Assembly: GCA_035530875.1 (NCBI GenBank)
Contig: DATKUB010000022.1
Coordinates: 1-17,434 of the forward strand
Direction: 5' to 3'
Length of the DNA: 17,434 nucleotides
Source: JANXYY01 sp035530875
GTDB taxonomy: Bacteria > Actinomycetota > Actinomycetes > Nanopelagicales > Nanopelagicaceae
In this document: piece by piece, positions 14,249 through 17,434 of the stretch
How the letters are laid out: every line of letters begins with the position of its first letter
Position numbering within the stretch: the first letter of the stretch is position 1
Made by a program: the position numbers and the translations under genes
The notes under the pieces: model-generated
The model's input: the letters and a program-made list of their open reading frames with translations, nothing else
Databases searched by the model: none
What the model was told of the DNA's origin: nothing

Positions 14249-15859
14249 CTACATCCGAAAGATTCCGAAGGAACTTTCGGGCAACGGCGCAAAGCCAGAA
14301 ATAGAAAGCGCGAGAGCAAGAACCCTTCTGGTGTCTCGAGGATCGATGATCCCGTCGTCCCAGAGTCGTGCGGTTGAAAAATATGCACTGCCTTCTTTTT
14401 CATACCTCGCGCGAATGGGTTCTTTAAAGGCCTCCTCCTCTTCCTTACTCAAAGATTCATCATTTGCCGCAAGTTGATCTGACTTTATTGTCGCTAACAC
14501 TGATGCTGCCTGCTCGCCGCCCATAACCGAGATTCGCGCGTTCGGCCACATCCAAAGGAAGCGCGGATCGAAGGCGCGTCCACACATTGAGTAATTGCCT
14601 GCGCCAAACGATCCGCCGATAATCACCGTGAATTTCGGCACGCGCGCAGTTGCGACTGCCGTCACCATTTTGGCTCCGTGCTTTGCTATTCCGCCCTCTT
14701 CGTATTCACGACCAACCATGAACCCGGAAATATTCTGGAAAAAAACGAGAGGGATCTTCCGTTGATCGCACACCTGAATAAAGTGGGCACCCTTCTGTGC
14801 GGATTCACTGAAGAGGATGCCGTTGTTAGCCACAATTCCAACTGGATAGCCATCTATGTGGGCAAAACCAGTAACAAGAGTTTCCCCAAACTCAGCTTTG
14901 AACTCGAGAAACCTGCTTCCGTCGACAATTCTTGCGATCACCTCGTGCACGTCGTAAGTGGTCCGGGAATCCGTGGGCACGATTCCCAGAAGTTCCTCTT
15001 CGTTGTAAATAGGATCCACGGAGGCACGGGTATCTAGCCAACTCTTATCGTGCGGGAGCGTATCGACGATAGAACGCACGATTGATAATGCATGGCTATC
15101 GCTGTCGGCTAGGTGATCAGTTACTCCTGATATGCGCGAGTGCATTGCGCCTCCACCTAAATCCTCTGCTGAGACTGCCTCGCCGGTCGCTGCTTTAACA
15201 AGAGGCGGTCCGCCGAGGAAGATGTGGCCTTGCCCGGCGACAATCACATTCTCATCACTCATAGCGGGCACGTAGGCGCCGCCCGCAGTACATGCCCCGA
15301 GGACTGCCGAGATTTGTGGGACGCTGGCGGCACTCAATTTTGCTTGATTGAAGAAAATGCGTCCGAAGTGTTCACGGTCTGGGAAAACGTCGTGTTGAAG
15401 CGGAAGAAAAGCGCCACCGGAGTCTACGAGATATATGCAAGGAAGGCGGTTTGAGAGCGCAATTTCCTGCGCACGAAGATGTTTTTTTACTGTCATCGGG
15501 TAGTAGGTACCTCCTTTGACGGTCGCATCATTGGCGATGATCATCGAAGGGTGCCCGCTTACTATTCCGATACCGCAGATCAGCCCGGCCCCTGGCGCTT
15601 CGTCGCCGTACATGCCGTGGGCCGCGAGCGGAGATAGTTCGAGGAAAGGCGATCCTGCATCGAGCAACTGATTAACCCGATCCCGCGGAAGCAATTTGCC
15701 TCGTTCTAGATGGCGAGCTCGAACCGCCGCAGGGCCGCCTAGGGCTGCCTTCGCCATGATTCCATGGAATTCTGCGATGAGATCTTCAAAGGCAATCTGA
15801 TTAGCGCGAAATGAGGCGGCGCGCGAATCAATTGTTGTCGATATCCGTGGCAAGTTCAT
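14249..15859 (-). CDS. liuB: Methylcrotonyl-CoA carboxylase beta subunit (carboxyltransferase)
   Basis: Carboxyltransferase subunit of 536 aa from the chosen start, the usual length for this family. It moves the carboxyl group from biotin to 3-methylcrotonyl-CoA, making 3-methylglutaconyl-CoA. Seen: GKLLPRDRVNQLLD, SPFLELSPLAAHGMYG, the N-terminal oxyanion region SGGAFLPLQHDVFPD, GGPPLVKAATGE, and C-terminal GGSFGAGNYSMCGRAFDP with WPNARISVMGGEQAA, all typical of methylcrotonyl enzymes. An ATG 11 codons upstream (15892) is in frame, but it lies within the palindromic operator and has no ribosome site. The ATG at 15859 has GGAG 5 bases upstream and gives the conventional N-terminus MNLPRIS. 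First gene of the operon, directly controlled by the operator. Confidence 0.94.
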   Translation of the reverse strand: MNLPRISTTIDSRAASFRANQIAFEDLIAEFHGIMAKAALGGPAAVRARHLERGKLLPRDRVNQLLDAGSPFLELSPLAAHGMYGDEAPGAGLICGIGIVSGHPSMIIANDATVKGGTYYPMTVKKHLRAQEIALSNRLPCIYLVDSGGAFLPLQHDVFPDREHFGRIFFNQAKLSAASVPQISAVLGACTAGGAYVPAMSDENVIVAGQGHIFLGGPPLVKAATGEAVSAEDLGGGAMHSRISGVTDHLADSDSHALSIVRSIVDTLPHDKSWLDTRASVDPIYNEEELLGIVPTDSRTTYDVHEVIARIVDGSRFLEFKAEFGETLVTGFAHIDGYPVGIVANNGILFSESAQKGAHFIQVCDQRKIPLVFFQNISGFMVGREYEEGGIAKHGAKMVTAVATARVPKFTVIIGGSFGAGNYSMCGRAFDPRFLWMWPNARISVMGGEQAASVLATIKSDQLAANDESLSKEEEEAFKEPIRARYEKEGSAYFSTARLWDDGIIDPRDTRRVLALALSISGFAPLPESSFGIFRM

Positions 15860-15870
15860 GTCGTCTCCGC

Positions 15871-15894
15871 TAATGTTAGTGATCACTAACATTA
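15871..15894. promoter_or_regulatory. Perfect 24-bp palindrome, probable TetR-family operator
   Basis: The half-site TAATGTTAGTGA is followed at once by its exact reverse complement, making a 24-bp palindrome with no mismatch. It lies in the 54-bp gap between the divergent liuB and TetR-regulator starts, the classic place for an autoregulating TetR operator. It overlaps the best -10 candidate for the catabolic operon, so a bound dimer would block that promoter. The palindrome is seen directly; binding by the adjacent regulator is inference. Confidence 0.85.
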
Positions 15895-15896
15895 TG
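15891..15896 (-). promoter_or_regulatory. Candidate -10 box of the leucine catabolic operon
   Basis: Read on the minus strand this is CATAAT, five of six bases of the -10 consensus. Transcription would start near 15884, the centre of the palindrome, about 25 bases before the liuB ATG at 15859. No recognisable -35 hexamer sits 17 bases further upstream. The overlap with the operator fits simple repression. Confidence 0.4.
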
Positions 15897-15913
15897 AGGA
15901 TAGCCCCTCAGGT

Positions 15914-16507
15914 ATGGCTACCGGAAGTCCTCCGGGGATCTTTTTGACAGGGGGAGCAGTGGGAACTCGAGAACGATTGCTGGAAACGGGTGCTGTTCTC
16001 TTCGCTGAGAAGGGATTTCATGGCGTTGGTGTCGAAGAGCTAGGTGCGTCGGTCGGTCTCACAGGCCCGGCTATCTACCGCCACTTTCGCACGAAAAGTG
16101 CGCTTCTTGCTGAGATGCTGATTCGGGTGAGCGAGTCTCTGTTGGCTGGTGCTACTGAACTGCAAGCAGAAATGCTGAGCCCAGAGGCGCGGCTCTCGGC
16201 ACTGATTGAACGTCATGTGGCGTTTGCGTTCGCTCACCCCGCGCTTATCAAAGTCCAAGAGCGCGATTTTGCAAACCTGGCGGAGGCCGATGCCCGGCAA
16301 GTGCGGCGACTTCAGCGGCGCTATGTCGAGCTCTGGGGTGAGCAAATTCTACTGGTCAACCCGGGAGCGTCGGTTGAAGATGCCCGCACAATGGCGCACG
16401 CGATATTTGGCATGTTGAACTCCACGCCTCGCTTAAAGCCGGGCCAGCGACGCGATGAAACCGCAGTCATTATGCGCAACCTAGCTAGCAAAGCATTGCT
16501 GCCGTAG
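15914..16507 (+). CDS. TetR-family transcriptional regulator of the leucine catabolic operon
   Basis: TetR-type regulator of 197 aa. The N-terminal DNA-binding domain spans about residues 18-65: TRERLLETGAVLFAEKGF, then the helix-turn-helix with recognition helix TGPAIYRHF (50-58) and KSALLAEML. The rest is a helical ligand-binding and dimerisation domain without a family signature I can name. It is divergent from the seven-gene catabolic operon with a perfect palindrome between them, so it probably represses that operon and itself until an acyl-CoA intermediate binds. The ligand is not visible from sequence. The start is uncertain: the ATG has only a weak AGG one base away, and a GTG at 15959 (after AGGGGG) would remove 15 poorly conserved residues and still keep the whole DNA-binding domain. 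Confidence 0.88.
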   Translation: MATGSPPGIFLTGGAVGTRERLLETGAVLFAEKGFHGVGVEELGASVGLTGPAIYRHFRTKSALLAEMLIRVSESLLAGATELQAEMLSPEARLSALIERHVAFAFAHPALIKVQERDFANLAEADARQVRRLQRRYVELWGEQILLVNPGASVEDARTMAHAIFGMLNSTPRLKPGQRRDETAVIMRNLASKALLP

Positions 16508-16515
16508 ATATACTT

Positions 16516-16538
16516 ACCCAATATCAACTAAATTGGGT
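16516..16538 (+). repeat. Inverted repeat overlapping the transporter ribosome site
   Basis: ACCCAAT (16516-16522) and ATTGGGT (16532-16538) form a 7-bp stem with a 9-base loop in the 37-bp gap between the regulator and the MFS gene. The right arm contains part of the GGGTGGG ribosome site (16535-16541), so the hairpin could limit translation of the transporter. There is no U-run after it, so it is not a typical terminator. It could also be a second operator of different sequence. Confidence 0.4.
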
Positions 16539-16544
16539 GGGTTC

Positions 16545-17434
16545 ATGTCGTTGTTAAAACTAAGTCGTGTCCACACTGACCACTACAAGTGGGTGGCGCT
16601 ATCGAATACGACTCTTGGGATGCTGATGGCCACCATCAACTCCTCTATCATCTTGATTTCGTTGCCCGCCATATTTAGAGGGATCGGAATCAATCCGCTT
16701 TCACCGGGCAATGTTGGCTATCTCCTCTGGCTCATGATGGGCTATCTGCTTGTCACCGCAGTTCTGGTCGTTAGCCTCGGGCGACTCGGCGACATTATGG
16801 GCAGGGTTAGGATCTATAACTTTGGCTTTGCGGTCTTCTCGGTTGCCTCAATCCTGCTGGCCGTGGATCCCTTTCACGGCGGAACCGGTGCGCTCTGGCT
16901 GGTACTTTGGCGATTGGTTCAAGGTGTCGGCGGAGCGATGCTGTTTGCTAATTCGAGTGCGATAATCATCGATGCTTTTCCGGCCCAACAACGTGGGCTT
17001 GCCATGGGTATCAACCAAGTCGCCGCGATTGCCGGCTCGTTCATCGGTTTGATTGCCGGCGGCCTCCTATCGGTGGTTGATTGGCGGCTTGTGTTCTGGG
17101 TCTCGGTGCCGGTGGGCGCACTTGGCACGATCTGGGCTTATCACAGTCTTCGCGACACTGGGCGTAGAGCGAGCGCAAAGATCGATTGGTGGGGAAACAC
17201 AACCTTTGCCATTGGGCTGACTTCGTTGCTATCGGCAATCGTCTACGGAATTCAACCGTATGGAAGCTCGGCAATGGGCTGGACTTCGCCCAGAGTCATG
17301 GCCGGACTTGGCGTTGGTGTCCTGTTCTTAATCCTGTTTGCAATGATCGAACTGAATACCGAGTCGCCTATGTTCAACCTACGACTTTTCCGAATTCGTG
17401 CCTTCGCGACTGGGAGCGTGGCCGGCTTTCTGGC
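16545..17434 (+). CDS. MFS transporter, DHA2 (14-helix) type, truncated by the window edge
   Basis: Open from ATG 16545 to the right edge: 296 codons without a stop, roughly 60% of a typical protein of about 480-530 aa. It is an integral membrane protein. MFS motif A is GRLGDIMGRVR (79-89), motif B RLVQGVGGA lies in helix 4 (123-131), and the motif C region AGSFIGLIAGG spans 163-173. These match the DHA2/EmrB-QacA drug:proton antiporter family. About nine hydrophobic segments are visible, with a charged cytosolic loop near 202-215. GGGTGGG sits 3 bases before the start. It lies 37 bases after the TetR gene on the same strand and is probably co-transcribed. It may export a compound sensed by the regulator, but the substrate cannot be told. 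Confidence 0.9.
   Translation, partial: MSLLKLSRVHTDHYKWVALSNTTLGMLMATINSSIILISLPAIFRGIGINPLSPGNVGYLLWLMMGYLLVTAVLVVSLGRLGDIMGRVRIYNFGFAVFSVASILLAVDPFHGGTGALWLVLWRLVQGVGGAMLFANSSAIIIDAFPAQQRGLAMGINQVAAIAGSFIGLIAGGLLSVVDWRLVFWVSVPVGALGTIWAYHSLRDTGRRASAKIDWWGNTTFAIGLTSLLSAIVYGIQPYGSSAMGWTSPRVMAGLGVGVLFLILFAMIELNTESPMFNLRLFRIRAFATGSVAGFL

Noticed and set aside
15860..15892. Upstream ATG of liuB at 15892
   Set aside because: It falls inside the palindrome, has no ribosome site and adds 11 residues not expected in the family; the ATG at 15859 has a good GGAG.
15944..15949. Exact TTGACA as a -35 box on the plus strand
   Set aside because: It lies within the TetR coding region, and 17 bases downstream there is nothing like a -10 box.

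Overview
The window looks like a piece of a compact actinobacterial (Actinomycetota) chromosome. The evidence is a DprE1/DprE2 pair for decaprenyl-phosphoryl-arabinose, frequent GTG starts, genes that overlap or sit only a few bases apart, and a roughly even GC/AT content by eye, which is moderate for this phylum. A freshwater or marine planktonic actinobacterium would fit, but that is a guess. No mobile elements, CRISPR arrays, tRNA or rRNA genes were seen. The longest non-coding stretch is about 257 bp, and it holds a riboswitch.

Region 1 (1-3530, mostly minus strand) is a cell-envelope operon transcribed right to left. It holds a HAD-UbiA fusion protein, a DprE1-type FAD oxidase and a DprE2-type SDR reductase. 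Together they can be read as a full route from phosphoribosyl pyrophosphate and polyprenyl phosphate to polyprenyl-phosphoryl-arabinose, the arabinose donor for cell-wall glycans. The tail of an unidentified plus-strand gene may enter at the left edge.

Region 2 (3531-8126, plus strand) is a methionine/one-carbon operon. A well-formed SAM-I (S-box) riboswitch precedes metH (B12-dependent methionine synthase), which overlaps metF (methylenetetrahydrofolate reductase). MetF supplies the methyl-folate that MetH uses. The riboswitch ends about 14 bases before the GTG start with no room for a terminator, so control is most likely at translation initiation.

Region 3 (8147-15859, minus strand) is a seven-gene leucine/isovalerate catabolic operon, transcribed right to left: methylcrotonyl-CoA carboxylase beta, biotin-carrying alpha subunit, HMG-CoA lyase, acyl-CoA dehydrogenase, enoyl-CoA hydratase family protein, and 3-oxoacid CoA-transferase subunits A and B. 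Nearly all neighbours overlap by 1-8 bases. The pathway runs isovaleryl-CoA to 3-methylcrotonyl-CoA to 3-methylglutaconyl-CoA to HMG-CoA to acetyl-CoA plus acetoacetate, and the CoA-transferase reactivates acetoacetate to acetoacetyl-CoA.

Region 4 (15860-17434) holds a perfect 24-bp palindrome between the catabolic operon and a divergent TetR-family regulator, which makes it the probable operator. After the regulator comes a DHA2-type MFS transporter that runs off the right edge.
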